Assembly: GCA_040752275.1 (NCBI GenBank)
Contig: JBFMFH010000008.1
Coordinates: 1-41,645, forward strand
DNA from: JBFMFH01 sp040752275
Lineage (GTDB): Bacteria > Acidobacteriota > Vicinamibacteria > Vicinamibacterales > JAKQTR01
Length of the DNA: 41,645 bases
Direction: 5' to 3'
Numbering within the stretch: position 1 is the first letter of the stretch; each line of letters begins with the position of its first letter. A program made the position numbers and the translations under genes. The notes beneath the pieces are model-generated. The model ran no database searches, was not told where the DNA came from, and worked only from the letters and a program-made list of their open reading frames with translations. Positions 1 through 9,377 of this stretch are shown piece after piece.

Positions 1-118
1 CGGGTCCAACTACTCCGCGGGCTCTCAGCACCATAGAACAACCGACCTCTGGTCCAGCCTCGGCCGTCACTTTACCTCGTTTCATCGCGATGCGGGTCCG
101 GCGCAGCCGGGTGGGGAA

Positions 119-1531
119 CTACTCCGGGAGTGTTCCCAGGGTGCGCCGGGCGGCAGCGAGCGCCTCGTCCAGCGTGGTGATGGTCCCCTCGAGTTGTTGT
201 TCGTACACGTCCTTGAGGATCCGGCCGACGTTGGGACCCGGTGACATCCCGATGGCCAGGAGGTGTCGCCCCATCAAAATGGGGTCCGGCGGACGGTGCT
301 CGACGCCCAGGCCTCGCGCGCGTTCCAGGAACCAGTCCATCGCCGAGCAGTCGAACGCTCCGGTCCGGCCCCGGCAGTCAGCCCGTGCCAGACGTGAGAG
401 CAGGTCGAGGTCCACCTTCTGGGCCAGCCTGCGAAAGGCCGTATGGCCGACCGGGGACGGCGACGTGTGCCACATGCCGGGTGCGAGATGGTAGGCAACG
501 AGCCCGACGACGTGGCGCCGTACATCGAAGCCGTCGAGGGTGTGCAGGTTGAGGCGGTCGAGCCAGGCGAGCGCGAGCGGGACACCGGCTGGTTCGTGAT
601 TCGGAGAACGGATCCGGCCTTCGGCGAACACGGTCGTCGATGGCTTGCCGAAGTCGTGGCAGACTGCGCCGAGCATGAGGGTCAGGGCCCGCGCGCGGTC
701 GAGATCGTCCACGAGGCCCCTCGCTTCGTCGATCACCATCAGGGTGTGGACCCACACGTCGCCCTCGGGGTGCCAGTCAGGCTCCTGTTCGCAGCCGATG
801 AGCGCCTCCATCTCGGGAATCAGCCGGCGAATCACGCCGAGTTCCCGCCCCAGTTCGAACCCCGACGAGGGACGCGATGGCAGCAGCAGGAGCTTCTCCA
901 GTTCGCCCAGGACGCGTTCGCTGGCCAGATCGTCCAGATCGATGCTGCGACACAGCTCGCGCGTGGACGGATCCATGGAGAGGCCAAAGCGCGCGGCGAA
1001 CTGCATCCCGCGAAGAACGCGCAGGCTGTCGTCGGGGAAGGTGGCGCGATCGACGGCCCGGAGGACGCGCCGGTCGAGATCGACGCGGCCGCCCACGGGG
1101 TCTTCGTACCGGCCGGTCAGCGGATCCCACAGGATGGCATTGACAGTGAAGTCGCGACGCCTCGCGGCCTCGCCGATCGTCATGGCGGGGTCGCCCCGCA
1201 CCTCGAATGCCCGGTGACCGCGGCCGGCTTTCGACTCACGTCTGGGGAGGGCGACATCGAGACCCATCACCTTGTAGACCGTGAAGCTCTCCCCGACGGC
1301 GTCGACGCGCCCGAAGGTCCCGAGGACGGAACGCAGACGCTCCTGCGGCAGACCGTACACCTCCACGTCGATGTCCTTGCCTGGGAGACCCAGGAGGCGG
1401 TCGCGCACCCATCCGCCAACGATGAGGGCTCGCCCTCCCTCGCGATAAACCGCCCGTGCGATGGCCGTGGCGGCAGCCAGGCTGTCGGTGGGCGCGTTCG
1501 GGGCGCTCGGTGCCGGGCGTGAAACGTCCAT
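119..1531 (-). CDS. cca: CCA tRNA nucleotidyltransferase with HD domain
   Basis: A 470-residue class II nucleotidyltransferase that adds or repairs the CCA end of tRNAs (or the related poly(A) polymerase activity). The N-terminus has the family signature GGWVRD (about residues 39-44) followed by the metal-binding DIDVEV (53-58), then the RRDFTVNA motif and the RVLRGMQFAARF segment of the nucleotide-binding neck. An HD phosphohydrolase domain follows, with HTLMVID and CHDFGKP. This N-terminal head plus HD arrangement is typical of bacterial multifunctional CCA enzymes. Length is normal. The gene stands alone, divergent from the TolB-like gene. CCA addition and poly(A) polymerase activities cannot be separated by eye, but the family is clear. 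Confidence 0.9.
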   Translation of the reverse strand: MDVSRPAPSAPNAPTDSLAAATAIARAVYREGGRALIVGGWVRDRLLGLPGKDIDVEVYGLPQERLRSVLGTFGRVDAVGESFTVYKVMGLDVALPRRESKAGRGHRAFEVRGDPAMTIGEAARRRDFTVNAILWDPLTGRYEDPVGGRVDLDRRVLRAVDRATFPDDSLRVLRGMQFAARFGLSMDPSTRELCRSIDLDDLASERVLGELEKLLLLPSRPSSGFELGRELGVIRRLIPEMEALIGCEQEPDWHPEGDVWVHTLMVIDEARGLVDDLDRARALTLMLGAVCHDFGKPSTTVFAEGRIRSPNHEPAGVPLALAWLDRLNLHTLDGFDVRRHVVGLVAYHLAPGMWHTSPSPVGHTAFRRLAQKVDLDLLSRLARADCRGRTGAFDCSAMDWFLERARGLGVEHRPPDPILMGRHLLAIGMSPGPNVGRILKDVYEQQLEGTITTLDEALAAARRTLGTLPE

Positions 1532-1586
1532 GGTGGTGCCAGCCTTGCCGAGTGGTCCGCAAGTTGAGATGATAGTGCGATCCCGT

Positions 1587-1749
1587 CCTAGCGAGGCTGC
1601 GCCTCAGACCGCCGAGGCGTGTGGGGGTGGCTCAGCCTCGCTAGGTCACAGTGTTGGCTTTGCCCCGCCTGTGGCGGGGCGAAGACGTCTTGAAGGCCGG
1701 GGTGCGGAAACTCGACTCATGTGCATGAGATTCGGGCCTTCAAGACGTC
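1587..1749. repeat. Cluster of three inverted repeats between divergent genes
   Basis: Three successive hairpins fill the gap between the CCA enzyme and the TolB-like gene. A 13-bp perfect inverted repeat (CCTAGCGAGGCTG) lies at 1587-1599 and 1633-1645, with a smaller GCCTC/GAGGC stem in its loop. An 8-bp stem GCCCCGCC/GGCGGGGC lies at 1662-1669 and 1673-1680. A 15-bp perfect inverted repeat (GACGTCTTGAAGGCC) lies at 1684-1698 and 1735-1749, enclosing a small CTCAT/ATGAG stem. The last could be a miniature element or a structured leader of the downstream gene. The repeats are read directly; the function is unknown. Confidence 0.75.
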
Positions 1750-1819
1750 CAGAAGGGTGTCGAGGACCGCCGAGCGGGTCGCCGGCGCCGCCGGGCGAAT
1801 CGAGACAGGAGAACGACTC

Positions 1820-2917
1820 GTGCGCATGAGTTCCGCGTTGATCCTGGCCGTGGCCGTTGCCGCCGCGTCCGCCCTGGTGACGGCAACATCCTCGTCGCCC
1901 ACGCTGCAGGCCGGTCCGCCGGCCGGTTCCTCGGCGATGGTGGTGCCATCGCTTCCAGACGAGCCCCGTCTCGCCAACGTGCGCCAGTTGACCTTCGGAG
2001 GCGAGAACGCCGAGGCCTATTTCTCGTTCGACGGCCGCCGCCTCACGTTTCAGTCCACCCGCGGCGACCACCCTTGCGACGAGATCTACTCGATGAGGGT
2101 CGACGGGTCGGACCTGAAGAAGATCAGCGACGGCGGCAGGACCACGTGCTCGTTCTACACGCCGGATGGCAGGAACATCGTCTATGCATCCACCGTGAAG
2201 GGCGGGCGAGCGTGCCCGCCCAAGCCGTCCTTCAGTCAGGGATACGTCTGGCCCATCTACGACACCTACGATATCTACATCGCCGGCGCCGACGGATCGC
2301 ACATGAGGCCCTTGACGACGACGCCAGGATACGACGCCGAGGCGACGATCCGGCGGGACGGGCGAATCGTGTTCACGAGCGTCAGGGACGGCGACATGGA
2401 GATCTACTCGATGAACGCGGACGGCACGGACGTCCGGCGGCTGACGCACCGCGAGGGTCCCGACGGCGGGCCGTTCTACTCGCCCGACGGGCGCCGGATC
2501 GTGTTTCGCGGGAGGGCCCTGCACGGAGGCCCGGAACTCGACGACTACCGGAGACTCCTGACACTCGGACTGTGGCGGCCGACCGCGCTCGAGATCTTCG
2601 TGATGAACGACGACGGCTCGAACCTGCGGCAGGTCACCAACCTCAAGGCCGCGAGCTTCGCCCCTTACTTCACGCCGGACGGTACGCGGATCATCTTCTC
2701 GACGAACGTCGGCGACCCCCAGGGCCGCAACTTCGATCTCTACCTGATCGACGTCGACGGAACGGGGCTGGAGCGTGTGACCACGAACCCGACCTTCGAT
2801 GGGTTCCCGATGTTCTCGCCCGACGGGAAGACGGTTGTGTTCGCGTCCAATCGCCACGCGGCCAAGGAGGGCGAGACGAACGTGTTCCTGGCGGACTGGA
2901 CGGACGCCGGACGGTAG
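1820..2917 (+). CDS. TolB-like PD40 beta-propeller protein, exported
   Basis: About 365 residues. An N-terminal hydrophobic segment (MSSALILAVAVAAASALV) looks like a signal peptide, and several PD40/WD40-like propeller blades follow, recognisable by repeated SPDGRRIVF, TPDGTRIIFST and SPDGKTVVFASN motifs and by DIYxMNxDGTxxRRLT linkers. Proteins of this type sit in the periplasm and resemble the propeller of TolB; partner and substrate are unknown. I chose the GTG at 1820 because AGGAG at 1807-1811 is well spaced from it; ATG 1826 is the alternative. Longer upstream starts would run through the inverted-repeat cluster. There is no peptidase or kinase domain. Confidence 0.75.
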   Translation: MRMSSALILAVAVAAASALVTATSSSPTLQAGPPAGSSAMVVPSLPDEPRLANVRQLTFGGENAEAYFSFDGRRLTFQSTRGDHPCDEIYSMRVDGSDLKKISDGGRTTCSFYTPDGRNIVYASTVKGGRACPPKPSFSQGYVWPIYDTYDIYIAGADGSHMRPLTTTPGYDAEATIRRDGRIVFTSVRDGDMEIYSMNADGTDVRRLTHREGPDGGPFYSPDGRRIVFRGRALHGGPELDDYRRLLTLGLWRPTALEIFVMNDDGSNLRQVTNLKAASFAPYFTPDGTRIIFSTNVGDPQGRNFDLYLIDVDGTGLERVTTNPTFDGFPMFSPDGKTVVFASNRHAAKEGETNVFLADWTDAGR

Positions 2918-2993
2918 GCGACTCGCGACCGACACGCCACACGCGTAGAGCCCGCGCCTTGCTGGCGTGAGCGAAATCGAAGGCGGCCCTCCC

Positions 2994-3929
2994 CTACCGC
3001 TCCCCCAGGATCCCCTTGAGCACCCAGGCCACGTTGGCGGGTCGTTCGCCGAGGCGGCGCATGAAGTACGGGAACCACTGCTTTCCGAATGGCACGTAGA
3101 CACGCATCCGGTAGCCCTCGCTCCTGAGCGAGCCCTGCAGATCGCGGCGGATGCCGTACAGCATCTGGAATTCGTATCGGTCGTTCGGGATGTGCTGGTC
3201 CCGGGCGAAGGCCTTGGTGGCCTCGATCATCTTCGGGTCGTGGGTCGCGATGGCCGGGTAGGTTCCGTCCCTCAACAGGGACTTCATGATCCTGACGAAC
3301 GCGGCGTCCACGTCGGCCTTCGCCTGGTGCGCCACGTCGCTCGGCTCCTTGTATGCCCCCTTGACGAGGCGGACGCGGGCGCCGAGGGCGTTCATCGCGT
3401 TGGCGTCGTCCTCGGCCCTGAAGATGGCCGACTGCAAGACGACGCCGGCGCACCGGTAGTCGTCCGACCAGAGACCCTTGAAGACGCCGAGGGTCTTCTC
3501 GATGTAGGGCGAGTTCTCCATGTCGATGCGCACGAAGAAGCCGTGCCGCTTCGCGAGGTCGAGGATCCTCCGCACGTTCGCGTTGCAGACCGCGAGATCG
3601 ACATCCAGTCCGAGTTGCGTGAGCTTGATCGAGATGTTGCGTTCGAGGCCCGATTCCACGATGCGTTCGATGAGCGTCACGTATCCCTTCGCCGCCGCTT
3701 CGACCTCCGGCAGGGTCGTGACACTCTCGCCCAGCTGATCCAGCGTCAGCAACATGCCCTGTGCCTGGAGCTCGCGCGCCGAACGGACCGCTTCCTCCAG
3801 GGTCTCGCCGGCGATGAACCGCCGGGCAAAGCTGGTTGGCCTGGCCATTCCGTAGGTCGATGCCATGCGTTCGATGGCCGTGCTCCGCGCCAGGGCATGG
3901 AAGAAGGATTTCGACAGGGCGTCCAGCAT
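2994..3929 (-). CDS. Proline dehydrogenase (monofunctional)
   Basis: A 311-residue FAD-dependent proline dehydrogenase, oxidising L-proline to pyrroline-5-carboxylate. The TIM-barrel motifs of the family are present: VRLVKGAYKEP (about 187-196), ATHDP (228-232), YEFQMLYGIRRDL (252-264), RVYVPFG (276-282) and the substrate-binding RRLGERPAN (291-299). Length matches short single-domain enzymes of the Thermus/Deinococcus type rather than the PutA fusion; no P5C dehydrogenase is in the window. It lies 19 bp downstream of the acyltransferase gene on the same strand, so co-transcription is likely. Confidence 0.92.
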   Translation of the reverse strand: MLDALSKSFFHALARSTAIERMASTYGMARPTSFARRFIAGETLEEAVRSARELQAQGMLLTLDQLGESVTTLPEVEAAAKGYVTLIERIVESGLERNISIKLTQLGLDVDLAVCNANVRRILDLAKRHGFFVRIDMENSPYIEKTLGVFKGLWSDDYRCAGVVLQSAIFRAEDDANAMNALGARVRLVKGAYKEPSDVAHQAKADVDAAFVRIMKSLLRDGTYPAIATHDPKMIEATKAFARDQHIPNDRYEFQMLYGIRRDLQGSLRSEGYRMRVYVPFGKQWFPYFMRRLGERPANVAWVLKGILGER

Positions 3930-3948
3930 GATGGTGTCCTACGGGGGG

Positions 3949-5088
3949 TCAGGATGCGAGCAGGTGGTTCAGCGAGCGCGAGTAGTACTTGAGCACGGCC
4001 CGGTTGCGTACGCGCGCCCGACCGGGCTCGAGATGAATGATACCTCGTTGCTCGAGCAATCCGGCGCCGGTCTCGACCGCCTCGGCTGCGCTCTCGACGC
4101 CGAGATTGGCCCCGATCGCCCGCAGGCGGTCCACGAGCGCGGCTACGCGATCCTCGAGATCGGGCAGTTCCGAGGACGGCCGCATGGCCGCTGCCACGAG
4201 CGCCGTCGGCAGCACCTTGAACAGCCGGCCGATCGCATCGCGCGTGCGATGGGCGAGACCCAGCAGGTCGCGCCTGGACTCGCCGTCGTACTCGGACAGG
4301 GGAATCGGGTCGCCGAACACGACGAAGGCGCGCGACCGGTAGCCGACGGCCGAACGCATCATCTCGGCGATCTCCCGCGTGAACGGCCGCTGGCGCCGCT
4401 TCACGCCCTGCCTTGCCAAGGACCAGTCCTCCAGCACGAGATCGTAAGAGATGGCTGTCGGGACAACCAGCAGGTCGCGCACGCCTGACTGCAGAGCCGC
4501 CCTGAACAACCCGGTCTTGGCAGGCTTCAGCTCGCCGCTGTAGGAGCGACCGCCCTCCAGATAGAAGAGCAGGTCCCGGCGGGTCAGCAGTTCCGCGATG
4601 TAGGCCTGCAGCGTGACGAGGTACACCGGGTCCTTGGTGTTCCGGCGAATGGGAATCGCGCCGGTCACGTGGCGGTGCAAGAGGCCCAGCGGCCCGCCGA
4701 ACAAGTTGATGCCCGCCGCGATGAGCGGCGGGCGGATGCCATTGTCGTCGAGGACCAGTGGTTCGACAAGGTAGTCGATATGGCTCCGGTGATTCGACAC
4801 GTAGATCACCCGCCCGTCCTGGATGGCACGCTTCACCTTGTCGAGGTGTTCGTGATTCCGGGTGATCTTCCGGAGGATCGGGTAGAGGGGGTGCTGGAGC
4901 GCCCGGTAGAACTGGTACCGCTGTGTCGTGCGCAGTTCGTCCAGATACGCGTGCACGCGCGCTCCCGCGTCCGCGGGCGTGCCGCCGTGGCTCCCCCTGA
5001 GCAGGCGGACGACCTCCTCGCGCTGGAGGATGGCTCGTGTCATGTCGTCGAGGAGGTCGGTCGTCGGCATCGGGCGAGGAACCCGCAC
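3949..5088 (-). CDS. PlsB-like glycerol-3-phosphate acyltransferase
   Basis: A 379-residue membrane-associated acyltransferase for phospholipid synthesis. The acyltransferase blocks appear in order: NHRSHIDYL with H-x4-D (His100, Asp105), GAIPIRR (143-149), FYLEGGRSYSGELKPAKTG (175-193) and VVPTAISYD (208-216). The EGGRS and VPTAISYD blocks are characteristic of the PlsB/GPAT branch rather than PlsC. It is much shorter than E. coli PlsB (about 800 residues), so it is a compact homologue, and the acyl donor cannot be predicted. It lies directly upstream of proline dehydrogenase and divergent from the thiamine-diphosphate enzyme. Confidence 0.8.
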   Translation of the reverse strand: MRVPRPMPTTDLLDDMTRAILQREEVVRLLRGSHGGTPADAGARVHAYLDELRTTQRYQFYRALQHPLYPILRKITRNHEHLDKVKRAIQDGRVIYVSNHRSHIDYLVEPLVLDDNGIRPPLIAAGINLFGGPLGLLHRHVTGAIPIRRNTKDPVYLVTLQAYIAELLTRRDLLFYLEGGRSYSGELKPAKTGLFRAALQSGVRDLLVVPTAISYDLVLEDWSLARQGVKRRQRPFTREIAEMMRSAVGYRSRAFVVFGDPIPLSEYDGESRRDLLGLAHRTRDAIGRLFKVLPTALVAAAMRPSSELPDLEDRVAALVDRLRAIGANLGVESAAEAVETGAGLLEQRGIIHLEPGRARVRNRAVLKYYSRSLNHLLAS

Positions 5089-5205
5089 TCGGGCAGCGAC
5101 TGAACCGGCTCGGCCGCGTGCGCGGCCGGACAGCCGGGCGGCGGCACTATATCACGCAATGCCCATGTTACACTTTCATGCTCGCATGCCCCACGGACGA
5201 CACGC

Positions 5206-7485
5206 ATGACCACGGATGCCCGGCTTCGTCCTCCAAACCCCGCTCTGGCGAGGCTGATTGCCGAGCAAGCGGACAGGAGCGATGGCCTGATCGCGCAAAC
5301 GCCGCTCGTCGGCCGCCGATTCGAGTCGAAGGTCCTGCCGCTCCGGCTGGATCCCGCCGCCCGCCCGCTGGATCGCGACGGTGAACTGGCACTCGCGGCG
5401 CTCGAGAAGACGGCGGCCGCGACTGCCGTCCGATCCCTGGCCTCGCTGGCGCAGGCCGGCGACATCGATCACCTCGGCGGAGGGCTCGAGCTGATTCCGC
5501 CCCTGCTCATGACGCTGGCCTGGAGGGACGATGACGCACGGCGCTTCACCATCGAGCACGGCCACACCAGCATCGGCTACTACGCGGCGCTGGCGGCCTT
5601 GGGGTTCCTGCCCGAGGAGCGCGTGATCGACGCGTTCCGCCGGAGCCTGGATGTCGCGGGCCACGTGTCATGGGTCCCGGGCGGGACGGAGCTGAGCTCG
5701 GGCCGCCTCGGCGTGATCGTGCCGGTTGCCGTGGGTCAGGCGCTGGGCCTCAGGGCGCACAAGGGCCAGGACGCCGCGGTAATCTGCCACTGCGGCGATG
5801 CGGGATGGATCTCGGGACAGGCCCTGAACGGCATGATCGGCGCGAGTCTCCATCATGCGCCCGTCGTGTTCGTCATGCACCGGAACGGCATCCAATTGTC
5901 GGGCCCGACATCGCGGATCATGAGCAAGGACCCGCGGCCGATCCTGTCGAGCCTGGGGGTCCGCGTCGTCGAGATTCCGTCACTCCACGATCGACGGGCG
6001 CTGCACGAGGCCTACGGCCAGGCGCTCACGCTCGCCAGGACCGGCCAGCCGGCCCTGATCTACCCGGTCGGCTTCCGGTCGAGGCCAGGCGCGCCCGTGA
6101 CCGTGCGGACGTTCGGCGACATGTACGGCATCGGCGCCGAGACACGACGGTTCGCGGAACGTCACAACGTCCCGCTCGAGACGGAGGTGTGGATCCCGGG
6201 CTCGCTGATGAGCTTCCGCGACAGCGATGCGATGCTGGAGTGCCTCTTCTACGTGAACGGCCTCCCCGGCGGCGGAGGCCACCACGACGGCGGGATGAAA
6301 GGCCGCGCCGCCGCCGCGGTGCTGGCCGGGCCCATGCTGCAACTCACCGCCGGGGAAACGGCCGCGTTACAGGGCCTGAGAGCGGGTCCATCGCGCGTCG
6401 TCGTCTCGACGGCCCGGCCGGAGAAGGGCAGCCGGAACCTCGTGCTCGAGCCCGCCGACTGGGCGGACGTGACGCTGCCGGGAACGCACGCGCCCGTGAC
6501 AGCACGCGCCGGATCGGAAGCCGCCTACGCGATGGTCGCGAAGAAGTACCCGGCGCGCTGCTTCTTCGTGTCGTGTGATCTGGATCCGTCGACGAAACTC
6601 GGGAAGGCGGCGTCGCTGGTCGATCCGGGCCACCATTTCGAGATGAGCATCCAGGAACTGGCCGCGGCGCTGATGGCCAACGGCCTGTCGTTCAGCAGCC
6701 GGGAGCCGCAACTGAACGTCTTCGCCACCTTTGCCGCCTTTGCCGAGGGGATCGCGCGCGAAGCGTTCGAGTTCTGGCGCTATCAGCGCAACCTCACCGG
6801 CCGCAACGAAGGCCTCAACGTGATCATGCACCTGTCGCACGTGGGCGCTTGCACGGGCCGTGACCACTTTTCCGGATGGAGCCTCGACTGGATCAACCTG
6901 GCCCTGGGCTACCTGCCGTACCTCGACCGCTTCTACGCGCCCGCCGACGCCAGGGCCGCGTTCATTGCGGTGAAGGACGCCGCCTCGCGGTGGGGCGGAC
7001 ACATCCTCGGCGTGCCCCGCGACACCCTGCCCGTGCTCGCCAAGGCCGGATCGGACGAACCCTTGTGGAACACCGGCGATGCGTGGACGAGCGTGACACC
7101 GTGGAGAGAGCACCCGGAAGCAGGGACGGCGGTCCTGGCCATGGGCGCGCCAAGCTACCTGGCCGGGCAGGCGGCCGACGCCGCGACGGCCAAGGGTAGG
7201 CCGGCCGATGTCCATATCATCAACGGCTTCCCGGTGGACGAGGCGTTCGTCGCATCGCTCGCCGGACGCTATCGCCGGATTGTCACGCTCGAAGATGGGC
7301 TGATTGGCTCCGTCTCGTCAGGCCTGCGTGGGATGGCCGGGTACTTCGCGACCGTTCTCGGCGGCAGGGGCCTCGAGCTGGATCACATCGGCATCACCGA
7401 CCCTCAAGTGGCTCCGTCCGAGCACTACCGGCATGTGTGGGAGCACTACGGGATGACCGCCGACGCGCTCCTGGCGCGTCTCTAG
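5206..7485 (+). CDS. Transketolase-superfamily thiamine-diphosphate enzyme
   Basis: A 759-residue single-chain enzyme with the transketolase/homodimeric E1 layout. The N-terminal diphosphate-binding domain has HGHTSIGYY (118-126), GGTELSSGRLG (159-169) and GDAG (197-200), followed about 26 residues later by RNG (226-228), a variant of the GDG-xN-NN thiamine-diphosphate motif. A pyrimidine-binding domain with a likely cofactor-activating Glu in FEMSIQELAAAL and a C-terminal transketolase-like domain (GFPVDEAF, TLEDG) follow. The substrate may be a 2-oxo acid or a sugar phosphate; dihydrolipoyl partner genes are absent nearby, so I do not name it aceE or tkt. It is monocistronic and faces nadE. 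Confidence 0.75.
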   Translation: MTTDARLRPPNPALARLIAEQADRSDGLIAQTPLVGRRFESKVLPLRLDPAARPLDRDGELALAALEKTAAATAVRSLASLAQAGDIDHLGGGLELIPPLLMTLAWRDDDARRFTIEHGHTSIGYYAALAALGFLPEERVIDAFRRSLDVAGHVSWVPGGTELSSGRLGVIVPVAVGQALGLRAHKGQDAAVICHCGDAGWISGQALNGMIGASLHHAPVVFVMHRNGIQLSGPTSRIMSKDPRPILSSLGVRVVEIPSLHDRRALHEAYGQALTLARTGQPALIYPVGFRSRPGAPVTVRTFGDMYGIGAETRRFAERHNVPLETEVWIPGSLMSFRDSDAMLECLFYVNGLPGGGGHHDGGMKGRAAAAVLAGPMLQLTAGETAALQGLRAGPSRVVVSTARPEKGSRNLVLEPADWADVTLPGTHAPVTARAGSEAAYAMVAKKYPARCFFVSCDLDPSTKLGKAASLVDPGHHFEMSIQELAAALMANGLSFSSREPQLNVFATFAAFAEGIAREAFEFWRYQRNLTGRNEGLNVIMHLSHVGACTGRDHFSGWSLDWINLALGYLPYLDRFYAPADARAAFIAVKDAASRWGGHILGVPRDTLPVLAKAGSDEPLWNTGDAWTSVTPWREHPEAGTAVLAMGAPSYLAGQAADAATAKGRPADVHIINGFPVDEAFVASLAGRYRRIVTLEDGLIGSVSSGLRGMAGYFATVLGGRGLELDHIGITDPQVAPSEHYRHVWEHYGMTADALLARL

Positions 7486-7516
7486 AACGACCGCCTGTCG
7501 TGACGTTGCCCGCGAT

Positions 7517-8263
7517 CTAGAAGGCTGCCGGCATGCGGCGCTTGTGCTCGCTGGCCCGGACCAGGCGGTCGATCCTCTCGGCGGGAGCCGGCTCGATGGC
7601 CTGCGGGCCCTCGCGCAGGAAGCGCTCCAGCTCGGCGTAGGTGAACCCCATCTCCCCTTCGTCTGTCTGTCCCAACCACAGGCCGGCGCTCGGTGGCTTA
7701 TCGATGACTCGCCGCGGCACGCCCAACTCTGCCGCGAGGGCCCGGACCTCGCTCTTCACGAGCGAGGCCAGCGGAAGCAGATCGACGCCCCCGTCCCCGT
7801 ACTTCGTGTAGTAGCCGATGGCGATCTCACTGCGGTTGCCGGTGCCGGCGACGAGGTAGTTCAGCCGGTTGGCCACGCAGTAGAGCGTGGTCATGCGAAG
7901 CCGTGGTTTGACGTTGGCGATGGCCAGCTGTTCGGTGGACTGATGGCCGGCTGCTGCAGAGGGATGCGCGGCCAGCCCGCCCTCGATGGCCGCCACCAGA
8001 CTGTCGAACGGTCCGGACAGGTCGACACGGATTGTGCGGAGCGTGAACTGGTCGGCGACCAATCGCGCGTCCGACTCATCCTGCGGATTGCTGTGCGCGG
8101 GCATGATGAGGGCGACGACCTCGTCGCCCATGGCGAGCTGCGCCACACGCGCCACGACGGCAGAATCGACACCGCCGCTCAGGCCGACAACGATGCCACG
8201 GGCGCCTGCCTCGTCCACCCGCTGCCGGAGCCAGGCGGCCATACGATCTGGAAGGGATGTCAT
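7517..8263 (-). CDS. nadE: NAD+ synthase
   Basis: A 248-residue synthetase of the N-type ATP pyrophosphatase family, converting deamido-NAD+ to NAD+. The PP-loop SGGVDSA is at 29-35. Further family motifs are the VANRLNYLVAGTGNRSEIAIGYYTKYGDGGVDLLPLASLVKSEVR region and KPPSAGLWLGQTDEGEMGFTY. There is no glutaminase domain, so ammonia is the expected nitrogen donor. Length is normal for the short form. It is convergent with the thiamine-diphosphate enzyme. A TATGAT hexamer ends six bases before the ATG and no Shine-Dalgarno sequence is visible, suggesting a leaderless mRNA. Confidence 0.93.
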   Translation of the reverse strand: MTSLPDRMAAWLRQRVDEAGARGIVVGLSGGVDSAVVARVAQLAMGDEVVALIMPAHSNPQDESDARLVADQFTLRTIRVDLSGPFDSLVAAIEGGLAAHPSAAAGHQSTEQLAIANVKPRLRMTTLYCVANRLNYLVAGTGNRSEIAIGYYTKYGDGGVDLLPLASLVKSEVRALAAELGVPRRVIDKPPSAGLWLGQTDEGEMGFTYAELERFLREGPQAIEPAPAERIDRLVRASEHKRRMPAAF

Positions 8264-8269
8264 GACCCG

Positions 8270-8275
8270 ATCATA
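8270..8275 (-). promoter_or_regulatory. Putative -10 element of nadE
   Basis: On the minus strand the hexamer TATGAT is followed by six bases (CGGGTC) and the nadE ATG. Transcription would then start at or next to the start codon. The expected -35 position falls in the CAGAAGA heptamer array. The hexamer is seen; promoter function is inferred. Confidence 0.45.
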
Positions 8276-8282
8276 TCGATGT

Positions 8283-8310
8283 CAGAAGACAGAAGACAGA
8301 AGACAGAAGA
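8283..8310. repeat. Tandem heptamer array (CAGAAGA)x4
   Basis: Four perfect head-to-tail copies of CAGAAGA in the gap between nadE and the membrane-protein gene. The complementary TCTTCTG family reappears at about 25699-25735. This is short tandem repeat DNA like other heptamer arrays in the window; there are no spacers, so it is not CRISPR. Confidence 0.9.
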
Positions 8311-8339
8311 CCTTGGGCCGACGGCTGGCGCGCCGGTGC

Positions 8340-9368
8340 CTATACGACCTCTTGCCCAGCCGCGTTGGCGATGGCCTCGGCCGCCGGCGAGTCTGGCCAG
8401 ACCGGCACGGGGGCCGCGGTGTACTCCGCGTGCGCGAGGGATGCCTGGAAGAGCGCGGTCTGGGAGGCGTAGAAGAGCAGCTTTGCGAACAACCGCACGG
8501 CCAGAAACGCAAGGCCGACTGCGAACCCCAGCCACGCGATCATTCCGGAACCGGCTGCTCCCGGGGCGAGGGCGGCGTACAGAACCACCACGAAGACGAA
8601 CGCTGCGCCGTTGAGCGCGTAGAGACCGACGGTGCGCCCCGGATGGCGGGCAACGAACCGGGTACCGGCGAACAGGGCGCCAAGCATGCTGCGGCGATCC
8701 TCGACGACCGCCCGGATCTTCGCGTAGTCGAGCACGAGATTCCATGCAAGCAGTAGAACACCGAACACGGCGTAGAGCCCGAGTCTCAGGATCACGGCGT
8801 TGCGCTCCACCGTCCAGTTCCGGGTCGCCCACCCCCAGAGGTCGTCGATCAGCCACCCATGGAGCAGCCAGAACAGGAACCCGTACCCAATCACCGCCAG
8901 GATGCCGAGCCTGACGAAGCGAATCACGTAGGTGCCGCAGGCGGAAAAGAACGCCTGGGCGCGCAGCACCCGGTTGCGGGCGTACCGATCGAGGATGCCG
9001 CCCACGAGGAAGACCCAGACGACGAGGTAGAGCAGGGCCGTGCCCATGACCGGCTCCGGCACGAATCCCCCGTCCATCAGACGGCTCAGATTGTCGAGGA
9101 ACGCCGCGAAGCCGATGACACTGGGGGTGAAGGTGGTGCCGACGCCCTGGGCCGACTCGCCGTAGAACGTCCACCACTCCATGTCGACGCCGTCGGACGA
9201 CCGATCGGCCGCCAGGCTGTTCCCGAGGCTCTCTGCAATGCTGGACTCGAGCACCAGACCCGGCGGAACGGTGATGGCGATGGTGAGGAGGAAGACGCCG
9301 ATCCAGACAGCGGGGGCGCGAAGCACCCGCAGAACGCCATCCCTGAACGCGGTCACAATCGTAGACAT
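8340..9368 (-). CDS. Multi-pass integral membrane protein, unknown function
   Basis: A 342-residue protein with about six hydrophobic membrane segments, at roughly 15-40, 105-128, 145-170, 188-211, 241-266 and 270-295. A longer polar loop between the first two (about 45-100) probably faces the periplasm. The C-terminal tail is soluble and proline/alanine-rich. I see no catalytic motif or recognised family; the pattern resembles generic DUF-type membrane proteins of acidobacteria. An AGGGG sequence lies a few bases before the start. It is encoded upstream of nadE and downstream of the M1 peptidase on the same strand, with repeat-filled gaps, so an operon is uncertain. Confidence 0.7.
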   Translation of the reverse strand: MSTIVTAFRDGVLRVLRAPAVWIGVFLLTIAITVPPGLVLESSIAESLGNSLAADRSSDGVDMEWWTFYGESAQGVGTTFTPSVIGFAAFLDNLSRLMDGGFVPEPVMGTALLYLVVWVFLVGGILDRYARNRVLRAQAFFSACGTYVIRFVRLGILAVIGYGFLFWLLHGWLIDDLWGWATRNWTVERNAVILRLGLYAVFGVLLLAWNLVLDYAKIRAVVEDRRSMLGALFAGTRFVARHPGRTVGLYALNGAAFVFVVVLYAALAPGAAGSGMIAWLGFAVGLAFLAVRLFAKLLFYASQTALFQASLAHAEYTAAPVPVWPDSPAAEAIANAAGQEVV

Positions 9369-9377
9369 GTCATCCCC

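Noticed and set aside
443..1522. Long open frame antisense to the CCA enzyme
   Set aside because: High GC content opens long frames opposite real genes; no domain or biased composition supports it.
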